Shown here: one piece after another, positions 33,939 through 47,059 of the stretch | How positions within the stretch are numbered: the first letter of the stretch is position 1 | How the letters are laid out: each line of letters begins with the position of its first letter | Source of the DNA: Closterium sp. NIES-65 | Lineage: Eukaryota > Streptophyta > Zygnematophyceae > Desmidiales > Closteriaceae | Direction: 5' to 3' | DNA: 64,000 nt | Assembly: GCA_948144175.1 (NCBI GenBank) | Contig: CANXME010002065.1 | Span: 124,001 to 188,000 of the forward strand | The notes under the pieces: model-generated | Database searches by the model: none | Told to the model about the DNA's origin: nothing | What the model saw: the letters and a program-made list of their open reading frames with translations, nothing else | Translations under genes and position numbers: made by a program

Positions 33939-36900
33939 TTCAATGGTGACAACTTTGCTCTGTGGTCCTTCAGATGGAGATCATATTGACCACTATGACC
34001 TGCTGGAGGTAATGGAAAGGAACGGAGAAGCGTCCCGAGAACAGCCCGGAGAGAGAGCCCGTGGGTGCGGAAGAGCGCACAAGGCTACCTCCTTCTTGGG
34101 CCAAGCGTTAGGGAGCAGCCAATCCGTCATATCAAGCCTTTCCAGCGTGAACCAGAGAAGGGACCAAAGGCATGGGCGGCTCTCAAGGGTGTACACGCTC
34201 CTGCAACAGCGGCGGTAGCTGTGGTGTTGGAACGCCAAATGGCACACTACGAATTGAAGAGGATGAAGCGGTTTGAAGAAGGGGTGCAGAAATTCTTCGA
34301 CTTGTTGACAGCGGCTTGAGGGAGCTGATTTGAAACTATAGTGAGCTCCAAAAGAAGAACCAAGTTGCTGGCCCTACTCCCTGAGTCATGGTCCTCGCTC
34401 ATCATCAACCTTAATCGCGACTTGCCCCGCCTCTTCGCTTGAAGACGTGAAGCGAGCTATCCTTCAAGAGGATTTCCGCCACCGTGAGTTGGCGAGTGCG
34501 GATGCGCTAGGGCAGCGAGCATCGGCCGTGGATATGGTCGAGGAAGAGGTAGAAGACTAGGGGGAGGAAGGTTGGTGGGCAGCAACTTCGGCGGAGGCCG
34601 CGGGAGTGGCGGTTACGGCAGCGACGACAAGAGCTACGGACGCGGTCGCGGCCGATTCGACGGCGAGTGTCACTATTGCCACAAGAGCGACACATGTGGC
34701 GGCGACTGCTACAAACTCCCTGATGGTTGGACCCCTGCTCAAGGCCAAGAGGGTAGAGGAGCAGGAGGAGGGAGAGGAAGAGGCCGTGGAGGCCGTGGCG
34801 GTCGCAGTGGCGGAGCTGCAAACATGAAGAGCGGAGACAACGACCAAGGACCCGAGCAACAATCGGTACCCGGGTCTATTCTACTTCGTGTCGACGCAAG
34901 TACCGACTGGTCCAGAGAAGGATGAAGGCTTTGAGGAGCCAGAAGCTGTGGGGAATGTGACTCTACACCCTTTGGACTATTGGGTGATCGATAGTGGCGC
35001 TACCTATAGCATGACACCTCGCCCGGACTTGCTCACCGAACTCGAACCGTCACCGGTGAAGCATGTCACAATAGCTTTGGGGGAGAGGAGGCCAATGATG
35101 CAGAGGAAGAAGAGGGAGGAGGTGCAGCAAGTGAGCGAGCGTGCACCGTCACTCCCTTCCCGTACTATGAGTGCTCCACGGATTCGAGCCACACCGCAGC
35201 AACACCAAGGCCTTCAATTCCCTGCAGCTGAGGAGGAAGGAAGGGGGAAGAGGAGAGCTCAACCCCCTAATAGGCTGACTTATGATGCACTGGGAAAGCA
35301 GGGCAAGTCAGCCCTGGCCGGAGCAGCAATGATGGTCGAAGACGACGAGGAGAGTGACTACGAGAGTGTGCCTTCGCGTTCTTCCTCTCCGGTGGAGATG
35401 CCGGGAGAACCGGCAACTCTCAAGGAGGCTTTGGAGAGTAGTGATGCTGAGGAGTGGAAGAAGGCCATGGAGAGTGAGCTGAAAAGCATCGAGGAGAATG
35501 ACACATTTGAATTGGTGGAGCCACCGGAGGGGCGTACGGCGATAACGTCCAAGTGGCTCTTCAAAATCGAGTCGGATGCTGACGGCAAGATCAAAGCGCT
35601 ACAAAGTCTAGGCTTGTAGCCAAGGGGTACCAGCAGAAGGAGAAGGTGGACTTTAAGGAGCTGTTTGCCCCTGTGGTGAAGCCGACGACGCTGCGAACCC
35701 TATTCGCGGGAGCCGCCATCAAAGGATGGGTAGTAAAACAAATGGACATCGTAACGGCATTCCTTAAACGGCATCCTTGAGGAGGAGATTTTTATGGCAC
35801 AGCCAGAGGGGTTTGATGATGGTAGTGGCAGAGTGTGGAAGCTGAAGAAGGCCCTCTATGGGCTGAAGCAGGCCCCTAGGCAATGGTACATGAAGCTGCG
35901 CGAAGTGTTGGAGGAGATCGGCTTCACTCCCTCAACGGCCGATCACTCCTTGTTCATGCTTGGCGAGGGGGAGCAGAGGAGCTTCATGGTGGTTTATGTG
36001 GATGACATTCTCATATTCTCACCCTCCTCTGACCTTGTGAAGGAGGTGATGCTGAAGCTGAATGACAAGTTTAAGTGCAAGTCCCTTGGTGACGTGAACT
36101 TCTACCTTGGGCTCCACATCGAACGAGACGTGGGAAGCGGAGCATGCGAGTGCACCAACGGAAGTACCTGGAGGCATTGGCCGCCAACTTCGGCCAGAGT
36201 GAAGGTCATGTGGCTACTCCCTTTCCCTCTGGGTTCAAGTGTGTGAAGGGGCCAGAGGAGGAGAGCGTTGGAGAAGAAGAGAGGCGCCGTTTTCACTCGT
36301 TGGTGGGCAGCCTCATGTATGCGGCGGTAAACACCCGACCGGACGTCGCGTTTGCTACCGGGCAGCTGGCTAGGGTTGTGCAATGCCCTAATGAGGAGCA
36401 GGTAGCAGCTGGAATGAGGGTGGCCAAGTATCTTGCCAAACACCGACCGTTGGGCTGCAATATTCGGCGGCGGCACAAAGGCGCCAAAAGGGTGCGGATG
36501 GTGTTGAACCCGGGCGTTTGTTCCTCACCGCCTACTCGGATGCTTCATATGCATCGGAACCAGAGGACATGATAAGTGTGGGAGGCTTTATATGCTGTGT
36601 TGGTGGAGGCCCAACTGCTTGGGAGAGCAAGAAGCAGGTTGACCAAGCTTTGAGCTCGGTTGAGTCAGAGTACATGCCGTACGGGAGATTGTGTGGCAGC
36701 GGCGTTTGTTGGCTGAATTGGGGGAGGAGCAGCAAGGACCTACCCCACTCTATTGTGACAGCCAGGGTGCCATTGCTCTTGCTAAGAACCCTGTGTTGCA
36801 TGGACTCACAAAGCACATGAGGGTGAAGTGGCATTGGACGAGGAGCATGGTGACCGCGGGTGAAGTTGAGTTGCGGTACGTGAAGACCACGGGGCAGCCG

Positions 36901-37826
36901 GCTGACATGATGACTAAGAGGCTGGTGGAGCAGCAGCATTGGAAGTGTTGCAAGCTGGCTGGGATTGCTCTGAACTGAGAGAGCAACATACCCTAAGGCC
37001 AACAATCCGAGGGGGAATTTGTTGGTGCAACCCTACGGTTTGCACTCGGCTTGTTGTCCGTGTGCGTGCATGTGTGTGTGTATGGAATGGTATGAGGGCA
37101 TGGGATAATATATATTTCATGCTTATAATTGTGTGTGAATGCTGAGTCATGATGTCGAGTGTGTATGTCGAGTCAATAGCGAGATATCGCTAGACGCGTG
37201 TTACGCGGTCGTTTGTGTCTCGCGCGCGGTTTTTATTTTGTCCTGTGTCGAACGTTCGGCGTGTCGCAGGTGTGTGCAGAAGACCCATCAAGAACTCAAG
37301 GATGAGTTTGTGATGAAGAGCCCGAGCCTTTGTGTCAAGCCTGGAGTGATTTCGAAGCTCGCCAAAAGGGTGCACCTCAAGATATTGAAGATAGTTACAT
37401 TACTTTGTGTACTGTAACATTTCACTTGGTGTAGGCCCTAGTGAAGGGTAGTTTCGAGACCCTTCGTGGTTGGGGATAGTGTGGCACTGTTTCACATCAC
37501 TGTACCTCGGCTCTTGGGGTTTGTAGGAGCTGGGAGTCATTCCCAACTCGTAACTCTTCCTAACTCTCCCTATCTAGTGTTCTAAGACTATGTTGCTGCC
37601 ATAGTGCCGTTCGTTCAAACCGACGGTGTGTCGTCATTTCTTAATGAAAGCGTGCGATTTAAATTGCCTATTGTAGGCGACGTTAAGGCGCTCCAGGTCC
37701 AAGTTGAATGAAGTCATTCAGAGTTGTGAGCAGATCGCTATGAACGTTTGAAGCCGCTGTGCAGAAATCCGACTGTGCACTTAATCTTTCGTTTTAGGCA
37801 CATTGGAGCCTACTGTGACTATAACA
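33939..37826 (+). mobile_element. Copia F, right part (second copy)
   Basis: This is the same insertion as 22797-27669, from gag onward, with its 3' LTR at 37020-37826 and the same ccttc duplication at 37827-37831. The 5' LTR is missing because the contig starts here. See the entries for the first copy for domains. Confidence 0.88.
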
Positions 37827-39130
37827 CCTTCCATCTCGCGGCACCTTTCCCTCAGCCCTCCCCACTCTTCTGCCCGTCCCCACTGCTGCGTTGGCGGGAC
37901 GTGCATCCCACTTGCTGGTTTCGCGCTGTTGCTGCCTCTCTAACGACGGTGACCAGGTGCCTTCCATCTTGTTGCACTGCTGGCGGCGCTCTGGCGAGTG
38001 CCGCTCCCTTCTGTACTTCTCCCTCCGCTGGTGGCGCCAGACGGGCGAGCAGGACCCGCTGCTGTCCCTCTTTTCTCTCTGCCTTGGTCGTAACGGCAAG
38101 CGCCCCACGCTGATGCGTTCCCCGTGCTGCTGACCGCGGCGCTCCTGCGGCCGAAGCTCCTCTCCATGCCTTCCTTCCGGGTGCCCGTGCAGCTCAGGTG
38201 AGCGCGGCTCATCCTTCCATCTGCCGCCGCGCGCCTGCCTCTGCTCCGGCGAACGCATGCCGCCGCCGCTCCAGCCTCCCTGCTCCCTGTCGCCTATCAT
38301 ACTGGCGGAAGTTGTCTACGCGCCATTCTTCGTGGTGCTGATCCTCGTCTGGCGTGCGCGACCGCTCCGCCTTCCCTTTGCCAAGTTGCCTTCGCGCTAG
38401 TGCGTCTCGAACGACGTTGTCTGGTGTTACTCACTCCTGGCGAAGTGAGCCCTCCGCGCGCTGCTCTCCCCCATGGCTGACGTCTCGACCGTGAGATTTT
38501 CGCAGCGCGGCCCTCGGTTCCTCGGCTGCCGCCTGGCTTGCGCCCACGTCCTCGTCTGACTGCGCGGGTTCAGCCTTCGAGGCTGTCCGTTCGTTGCCGA
38601 CATCTCCCTCATTGGCCTCCTTGACCTGCAGCCCTTGGTCCTCCTCATCCTCTTCCGCGCCTTGCTCCCATGTCACTTCCTGTGCTGCGTTTTCCTGCGC
38701 GACTTCCCTTCGGTCATCGCCGCCAATGTCTCCTCCCCGACCCCGGGGAAGTTCCCCGAAACCACGCCAATACCCTCTCTCGTCACGGCACCGTTCTCGA
38801 TCTTCTGGAGAGCAAAAGACTCTTATGTTGCGACGGTTTCCGCGGTCTTTGTCAGTTCCATGCACTCTCTCTCACAACCAGGCGTCGCTATCCGCGCCTT
38901 CAACATGCCCGGCGTCACCTGATCCCCTGCCCGTCGATCCATCTTCTTGACGGTCCCTTTCAAGGGGATTCGATCCGCGCGGAAGGCTGGCTGGCGTGGC
39001 GATCGCTCCAAGGATCGTCCTCGTTCACGTGACAGCTCGCGTTGCGGCCGTTCCTCTTCCCGTCGGCTGAACATCCTACCCTAGCGCAATTCGTACTTAT
39101 CCATATCCAACCCTTCGATGCCTTTCTCAT
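37827..39130 (-). pseudogene. Gypsy E gag N-terminal part (second copy)
   Basis: Same sequence as 27670-28972, with the candidate gag ATG at 39074. It is probably the same locus seen twice. Broken. Confidence 0.58.
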
Positions 39131-39589
39131 TGTTATAAAAGAGTTTAGTCCCTTACCCCGTAGGTTCCCTCTTAGTGACGTGCCTCAGTGTGCTAGAGCG
39201 AAGATAGAAACTTTCACTAGTTCGAGAGAATAACAACGAAAAAGTATCAAGGGGTTGGAGATGAGTGACCTTACCCAACCATAGGCTGCACATTTCCAAA
39301 TGTGCGGCTCGGGGTTGGGGTTGATTGGTTTCACATTTTTCCCTTCAGTGTCTTTCCTCCTTTTTATCTCAGCCGCTCTTATCGCGTTTTCCCCCCTTCT
39401 ACAACCCTTCCTAACAGTTACCTTGCTCCAATCTACACCTTCCGCCTATTTCTGTTCTATGCTATGATAACCATCTAATCTTCCTATTTCTGCAACCTAG
39501 GGCCCTGCCTATACCATCACCCTACTGTTATTGCATATGCATTAGGTGCATATGCGGTGACAGGAAACTCCTTGATGTGCACTCACCAA
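39131..39589. other. Unassigned, Gypsy E leader (second copy)
   Basis: Same as 28973-29431. The hairpin lies at about 39274-39319. No gene seen. Confidence 0.45.
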
Positions 39590-40485
39590 CACATGCTACT
39601 CGCGCGGCGATTGCGCGACATCAGATTTGTTGATGGAGAGCCAATGCAGCCCGTGTTGGATGAGATGCGAGACATCTTCATCTTCTCAAGATTGGTGGTG
39701 TTGTCTAACCTGAGCTTGTTCAGTGCGTGGAGATAGTGATCCAACTTCCTGAGTCGTGGTCTGCCCTAGCCATCAACCTCAACTCCAAGCAATCCCAATG
39801 GAGTGTGGATTACATTCGTGCGCGAATCCTTGAAGAGGATTTGAGGTGCCAAAGTGTAGAGCACTTAGGGGATGGTGCTGGTTATGGAGTTGGAGGTGGG
39901 AAGAGCGGCTTCAAAAAGAAGTGGAAGGGCAAAAAGAATGAAAACTCCCAAGAAGAGAGTGGCGGAGGTCAGGGGGAGGTGTGCTTCTATTGCAAGAAGC
40001 GCGGCCATCGTTGGAGAAAATGCTGCCAACCGCCCTTCCTCAAGCCTTCCTCAAGCAACCAACATGGTTGCAAGAGGAGTGAGGGGAGTCATGGGAGCTA
40101 TTGGAGAGGAGAAGGATGATGAGAAAGGTGGCAAAACTGAAGAGCGGAAGGCCGGTTTCTTCTTCTTTGTGAAAGAAGGAATGACCGACCTCGCTTTGGT
40201 TGCCAAGGTGCTCCTTCATCCTCACCCATTGGGTGATAGACTCTGGGAGCACCTGGCACGTGACTCCTCGTGTGGATCTTCTTGATGATATCCAGCCCGC
40301 ACCGATCTCTACTGTCACATCCGACTTGCGCCAAGGCCAAAGTTATGAGCATGGGATGCGCCAAGTTCATGGGAGCGGATGGTGAGCTTGTGGGATTGAA
40401 GAACGTGCTATTGGTGCCGGACTTGTATGCAAACCTAATCTCGACTGACCGATTGGGAGACGCAGGTGTGAATACCGAGACCATT
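39590..40485 (+). pseudogene. Copia G gag-protease fragment (second copy)
   Basis: Same as 29432-30327: gag core, CCHC zinc knuckle and protease start in Copia order, with no element ends of its own. Confidence 0.75.
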
Positions 40486-41800
40486 GGCTAGGGCTTCTCC
40501 TAGGCCTTGCTTCGCCTACTATTTTGACATGGTTTCAGAGCACTTATGCTCCTAAGACCTAATGGGCCCACCTTTAGCTTCCGCCGATGCGCCACTTTTC
40601 TGCCCGTCACGCGCCCCATGCGTGCGTCGGTTTCCTGCTCGTCGTGCGCCCCGGGTGCATGGAGGTTTCTGCTCGTCGTGCGCCCCGGGCGTGCGGCGGT
40701 TTCTGCCCGTCATGCGCCCCGGGCGCGCGGCGGTTTCTGCCCGTCGTGCGCCCCGGGCGCGCGGCGGTTTCTGCCTGTCGTGCGCCCTGGGCACGCGGCG
40801 GGTTCAGCTCGTCGTGCGCCCCGGGCGAGCGGCGGTTTATGCCAGCCCCGTGTCCCAGCGCGACCTGCTGCCCCATGCCCCAGCGCGACCTGCTGCCCCA
40901 TGCCCCAGCGCGACCTGCTGCCTGCGGCCCAGGGCGACCTGCTGCCGCATCGTCCTACAACAGTGGAGGAGGGTGGGTTTGGGGTGGCGGGTGTGAGCAC
41001 CCAGCTGCCGCCCCTCCTCTCTCTCTCACTGCCACACATGCCCCTGTGGGGGGGAGGGTGAGGGGGTGGCGGGCTACTAGACGCCGTGTGAAGGCTTGAG
41101 CAAGGACCGCCGTGGGTGGGGAAGGCGTTGGAGGAAGGGTAGGGGGGAAGGTGTGAGGTTCTAGGGGGCGGTTGACAAGGGGGGTGAGGTTGGGGGGGTT
41201 GGCTGAAAGGGGGCTTGGAATTAGGGGGTTAGTAAGAGGGGCTCGCCGCGCTAGGACCCCCCCCCACCTCCTCTCCTCCCTCTCTCACCCTCCCCCATTT
41301 GTAAAACGGGGGTTAGTAAGAGGGGTTCGCCGCGTGGCTCCCCCCACCTCCTCTCCTCATCCCTCTCTCACCCCCCCCCCCCCCCTCTCTTTGTAAAACG
41401 GGGGTTTGTAAGAGGGGCTCGCCGCGTGGCTCCCCTCACCTCCTCTCCTCGTTCCTCTCCTCTCCCCTCTCTCTCTCTCTCATCTCCTCCCCCTCATTCA
41501 TCTCCTTGCGGTCTTCCACTGCGCGTGGTGTACCTCTTCAAGGGGCGTAAATACACTTCTTCCTATAAGAAATTATGGTTGCGTGTCGAAATATGTTTAC
41601 ATATTGTATCATTGCTTGTAGTTGTAGTGTAGGCATTTTGATTTCCTACTTGTGGTGCACCTCTCCTTGCATGTTTCTCATCTATTTTTACTTGCAATTC
41701 TATAGTGCAACCACTCTTTTGTGCTACTCTCTCTCCTTCCTCTCGACATTCACCTAGGCTAGGGTTTCTCCTAAGCCTTGGTTCACCTACTATTTTGACA
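40486..41800 (+). mobile_element. LTR element H (second copy)
   Basis: Same as 30328-31644. The LTR end is at 40529, the PBS TGGTTTCAGAGC at 40530-40541, GC-rich tandem repeats at 40599-40945 and the second LTR end at 41800. Confidence 0.65.
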
Positions 41801-42607
41801 TTGATATCATGTTTTCCTCTTGCAGCTGCTGTGTAATGAACATATGGGGCATATGGGTATATGGGAACACAAGCATAAAGGCATATAGGTAAATCCTTTG
41901 CAAACATGGTGGATTGTGCGATGTGAGCCCAACCAAATGGATAATACCAGTCGCATGTCATTCGACCAGGGCAAATAGCTGCAGAGAGACGTGCGACAAC
42001 TTGAACAAAACTCCGCGTGCGACTATATGCCAGTTCAACGTTTCATATAGTGGTGTGTAAAACACACCTTGACATGGACATACCAGCATTGTGCCATGCT
42101 TCATGTGCCGGTCCGCGACGGCCACCTCCATGGCCATGGTCCTTATCCGGCACAAGCAGACCCTCTTCCTTGAGATGGTATTTATCAAACCCTTATATGA
42201 AGCCTTCCAATGACAGGAGCTTCCTCTGGAGTAGTTGCGCCTTGTCAGCCTTTCCCCCCGGTTGGCTCATGAGGAAGCTTGCTCGCTGTGCTTCTAATTG
42301 TAACTTTGCCTGTGCTTTCACCATGGCGCCACCCACCTACCATAAGCATCGTGATTTGGGCATGTTAGCTAGGTGTTTGGAAATGAGATTGCACAATTTT
42401 GTTGGTGCACAATTGTAACAAGGTGACACTTACAAGTATCAGTGGCTGCATTTATAAGCTTCATGACGACATCGTGGGCCATGAGGACGTGCAACACGTC
42501 GTTAAACGGTGTCTCTCTCCTCATTAGTGCCGATAAACCGCACCGCATAATGGTTACGGGTAGGACAGTGTGTTTCCCCAGCCTCGCTGACCTTTGTTTA
42601 ACCCCCC
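41801..42607. other. Unassigned stretch (second copy)
   Basis: Same as 31645-32451. The bases after the LTR end (ttgatatcatg) faintly resemble a PBS. No gene recognised. It ends at the Gypsy D target duplication cataa. Confidence 0.4.
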
Positions 42608-43239
42608 CATAATGTGAGAGTACGACGGCTTACGCTAGTTTTGCTAGCTTGCCTAGACTTTATTATGTTATATCTAGCTTGGGTTTATTTTATCATGCAT
42701 AGATATGCTTGATTTCCTAGGTTAGGTGCATTCCTATATTTTATTATAGTTATAGCACCGAACCAGGTTACGTATACCGAACTCAAGCCTATTCGGTTTC
42801 CACCAAATTGTTTTATACTGAGTTCGGGAAGGTTCGGTTTGGGACGCTTCGCGACCCTCAGAACATTCGCGTGACACCTGGGTAACTGGCCTTGTGTCAG
42901 ATGAATCATTCAATTAAAACTCTCTCAATTAAAACGTCCCCCTCAAACCGGTTTTCGAACACTCCTCAGGTCCAGTGGCAAAAAAGTTGGAATTTCGACC
43001 GTCGGATCGATTCGAATCTTTACGGGCCTGAAAATTTCACCCAAAAACGTTGGAATTTGGAGCGTTGGATCGAATTTCTTCTCAACGGCCGAGATCGGAC
43101 ACGAATTTCCACTAAGGGAGAATTACGCGACCTACGGAATCAGCACTCGTCATTTACATAGTCGATTCGACTCATAGTAAGATTATCAGCGCCTAGAATT
43201 CAAATTATTTTCGTCGCAAATATTCCTGTAAATTGCCAA

Positions 43240-44600
43240 ATGGAGGGAAATGGTGATAATTCCGTTCGAAAAAATACGGAGTTACACACCGGCTTGGACC
43301 AGACGCGAGCGACACTCCAGCGAATAGAGGCGCTTCTCGCGAACCAGTCAGCAGCTGCCACGGCAGCAGCGAACGCAGCGGCGAATGCAGCAGCGACGTC
43401 AGCAGCAGCAGCGGCGACACCAACACTTCACCCAGCAACAGCGGTAGCAGCTAGAGTGAATCTTGAGGCGGCACGTCTGAGGCTACCAGAAAAGTTCAAT
43501 CCGAATGCGAGAGACACCGACGTCCGTCGATTCATTGTGACTCTCGAAATTTACTTCGAGGCCGTTGGCTGTACGACCCCGACACATGATGCAATGCGGA
43601 TTCGGCTCGCAGCAACACTGCTACGAGGCCCGGCGCTCGAGTGGATTTACAATAGCAATGAAGTCCGAGGCGAGGGGTCATGGACGCAGTTTCGGGAAGC
43701 TTTAATTCAACGTTTCGAACTAATCAACTCTAGCTACATAGCGAGGCAGCAGATTCATCGACATGAACAGTTCGGCAGTCTAACACAGTACACGCAGCAG
43801 ATGGAAAGCCTCTTCAACCGAATTACCGACCTGACCGAAGGTGAAAAATCCATGCGTATACTGAGGGGCTAAAAATGGAAGTCCGGCGACAGGTGATTAC
43901 CGCGAACTACAACAACTACCGTGACATGGTGTGTGCAGCGAAGAGATTCGATGCGCTGATGCGATACGAACCCGAGAGACGACGCCATGTGCAGAACCGA
44001 TCATTTGGCATGGAGCGATCAGCACCACCCACGACCGCCAACCCGATGGATATCGACAAGATCGATGCGAAGCAGCGACCGACAAAATATGAGAAGTGCG
44101 AATTTTGCGGCACAGCAGGACATCGACTCTTAGCATGTTGGAAATTAAAGAAGGCACAAGCGGAGCTGCAGGGCAACAACAGTGCGACATCCACGATGGC
44201 GAAAAAAGGAGGACACGATGGCGAACAAAGGAGGACACGATGGCGAAAAAAGGAGGACACGATGTCGCGGATTCAAAACGCCACGACCGGCCAGCAACAG
44301 GGGAAATCGCCGAGACAAATGGAGGCTCCGCAAAACAAGACTATGCACCGACCGGGAAACTCCAGCCGAACACCCCCGAGAGTAATAATATTCCCTCTCG
44401 AGATTTTCAAGCCTTTAAAATATTCAGGGGAGATTTCAAGGCCAAGAAAAAGCCTTCTGACATTATTCAGGTACCTAAGAGGTTGGGCAAACCACTACGG
44501 AGCGTTGAAAAGGGTCGTGCGTTCCAAGGAGTTGATATTCTCTCCCCGCAGCACGGTATTAAGGCTCCCCATTGCCCACAGGTGAAGCCTACATAGCTGC
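43240..44600 (+). pseudogene. Gypsy D gag
   Basis: The start is the ATG at 43240 (MEGNGDNSV). An alanine-rich low-complexity stretch (43350-43460) precedes a gag/retrotrans-gag core with WIYNSNEV and FREALIQRFELI segments. A zinc knuckle CEFC-x4-H-x4-C lies near 44098-44140, and a lysine-rich tail with aaaggaggacacgatggcg-type 21-bp repeats lies near 44195-44265. Fossil. Confidence 0.82.
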
Positions 44601-44674
44601 AAAGGCTTAGGGGAAGGTTCTAGGCCAAGACGAAGCTAAATCGTCCTCTGATAAATCCTTCTAACCCTACTCAG

Positions 44675-46565
44675 TTGGAAACTGATATGGAGTCACCAGC
44701 TTCGAGAGCAGGACCGAGGGATGATCTATTCGACGTACCCTACGATCCTATAAGCAAGACCATCTACAGATTCTCGGAGCAGCAACAACCACTACTACTC
44801 GAGGTGATCTGCAATGGGCGACGCCTCCAGGCACTGGTGGACACTGGTGTGTCCCACTTGGTGTGCGACCACGGGACGTTGGAGAAAATAGGAGAATCTT
44901 CGGAGGAGACCAAGTTCACGGCATTGATGGTGGACGGTACAAAACTTCCCATCCACGGCGAAGCATCACTTCAGCTGCACATAGGGGCGCTGAGGTGGAA
45001 GCTAACGTTGCCGATCACGAACATCAAGGGATCAGATTTCATGTTGGGGCGAGATTTCTTGAAGCGGTTCAACCCCGAGATCGACTGGGTCAACAGGAAG
45101 GCGCGCATCTAGAACAACGGGAAACGAGTGGGGCTGCGAAGCTGGACAGATACAGGGAGCGTTCCTGAAATGACACTGGCACGGTTTGAACGGATAGTGA
45201 ACGGAGTAACACGTGTTACTTAGCACTGTTTATGACAGCAGCAAAGGAGGAGAAGCCGAGTTTGGAGCTACCGGCAGCAGTGAAGGAGGTCTTGGAGCAG
45301 TACAAGAATATAATGCCCAACAACCTACCCACAGGCGTACCTCCAGCACGCACCCACGAGCACGAGATCGTGGAGAAACCAGGTGCAAAACCTGTCTCAC
45401 GTGCACCATACTGACTGAGTCCGACCGAATTGACAGACATGAAGAAGCAGATAGAGTATCTACTGGACAGACAACTGATCCACCCATCCACCTCTCCCTA
45501 CGGTGCACCAGTTCTCTTCACTCCAAAACCAGACGGCAGTTTACGGATGTGCATTGACTACCGTGCACTAAACAAACAGACAGTAAAAAACAAATACCCC
45601 ATACCGCGCATCGACGACCTTCTAGATCAACTGCGTGGTGCAACAGTCTTTTCGAAGCTGGACCTACGGTCGGGTTACTGGCAGATCAAGATGGCGGACA
45701 ACTCGATCACATCCTACGGCCCCTGCTGGACGAGTGCGTGGTGGTGTACCTGGACGACATTCTCATCTACTCCAAGAACATGAAGGAGCACGTGGAGCAT
45801 CTGCGGAAGGTGTTCAAGATCTTGCGGAAAAACAAGTTCTACGTGAAGCTGTCGAATAGCAACTTTGCACTAAAGAAGGTGCAGCTTCTCGGGCATATAG
45901 TGAGTGCCAAGGACGTACACGTGGACCGCGGAAGATCGAAGCCGTCCTGAAGTGGAAAGTACTGGAGAACGTGAAGGAGTTGCAGCAGTTCCTCGGCTTT
46001 GCCAACTACTACAACAGGTTCGTGCCGCAATACGCTAAGATAGCAGCGCCACTGACCAACCTACTGAAAAAGGATATGCCCTATAAATGGGATACTCCTC
46101 ATCAGCGAGCCATGGAGCAGTTACAGACAGCACTAACTACAGCGCCAGTACTCATTCTACAGGACCCAGACAAGGACTACGTGGTGGAAGCAGACGCTAG
46201 TGACCAAGCAGTCGGAGCAGTACTGATGCAGGATCACGGATGCGGTTTGCAGCCCATCGCCTACCTCAGTAAGAAGCTACACGGAGCAGAACTGAACTAC
46301 CGCATCTATGACAAGGAAGCCTTAGCGATAGTCATAGCCTTCAATGCGTTGAGGTGTTACCTCGAGGGAGCCAAGACTACAGTTTACACTAGTCATTGCT
46401 CTCTCAAATACCTGAAGTCTCAGCCAACGCTCTCACGACGACAGTTGCGGTGGGTGGACTTCCTGGAAACTCACTTCCACTACGACATCGTCTACAAGCC
46501 CGGGCTACACAACAAAGCAGACGCGTTGAGCCGCCCCGGTCATGTAGCAGGCATCCAGCTCGACG
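44675..46565 (+). pseudogene. Gypsy D protease-RT-RNase H
   Basis: The protease segment has L-V-D-T-G near 44835. RT shows [22 protein letters not shown] near 45550-45615 and the Y-L-D-D motif near 45745. RNase H begins with VVEADASDQAVGAVLMQ near 46185 and includes YDKEALAIV near 46310. The order is PR-RT-RH, as in Gypsy. The same parts at 52626-55048 are clearly related. Fossil with several breaks. Confidence 0.85.
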
Positions 46566-46740
46566 GGATGAACCCTTTGCTAAAGGTTTTGTTCGGGATG
46601 CTTCGCGACCCTCCGAACATTCACGTAACATCTGGGTAACTGGCCTTGTGTCGAGACTATATATAGCCTCGTGTTGTACCCAGGTGAATCATTCAATTAA
46701 AACTCTCTTTTCTGAGCTCGATCCTAGTCCTCACACATAA

Positions 46741-47059
46741 TGTTTTGAAGCTGGTACTGCAAAGTCTCCCCCTTGTTCTTGGATCGTTTGCCATTACGAC
46801 CACATGTCAATTTCATATGCTAGTAATTGGTTATTGTGCTACACGCAGCTTCACACAACCCGAGCCACTCACCTTGGTGCCATTATGACCCCCTGCGCAA
46901 ATGTTCGTCAGGCGAGAGTCCACAACATGAATGGCGTTGTGGTGAATGGAATGCTGGGATGTTGACGGGTTGCAAAGCCACAATAAATAAACATGCACGT
47001 TAGGTTGTGCCATCTCTCGCGACACAAGTTACCGGCTTTCGATGTACCTCAAAACCCCC
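46741..47059. other. Unassigned, right flank of Gypsy D
   Basis: This continues the stretch at 41801-42612 across the Gypsy D insertion. A short minus-strand frame (47025-46831, with VVDSRLTNICAGG) vaguely recalls a PIF/Harbinger-type DDE segment, but it is too short and unsupported to call. Confidence 0.3.

Larger units (their letters stand above)
33939..44079 (+). repeat. Second copy of 23789-33928 (probable contig overlap)
   Basis: This block reproduces 23789-33928 in the same order and orientation: Copia F, Gypsy E gag, Copia G, element H, the unassigned stretch and Gypsy D. The two copies agree almost completely in the middle, and differences pile up within about 1-2 kb of the gap on both sides. 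The simplest reading is that the same 10.1 kb was assembled on both contig ends and not merged. Confidence 0.85.
42613..46735 (+). mobile_element. Gypsy D element
   Basis: It is bounded by an exact 5-bp duplication cataa (42608-42612 and 46736-46740). The 5' LTR starts TGTGAGAGTACGACGG at 42613 and runs to about 42936. The right end is an LTR remnant of about 170 bp ending CCTCACA. Between them lie a leader of about 300 bp, gag, protease, RT and RNase H. No integrase is seen here, although the related copies at 13956 and 52626 retain parts of it. Broken, with a moderate number of breaks. Confidence 0.88.

Noticed and set aside
23789-44079. Recent segmental tandem duplication of 10 kb
   Set aside because: It is possible, but the N gap sits exactly at the junction and differences rise toward it on both sides, which fits unmerged contig ends better.
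46831-47025. PIF/Harbinger transposase fragment on the minus strand
   Set aside because: It has only about 60 codons and one loosely similar stretch. There are no catalytic neighbours and no terminal repeats.
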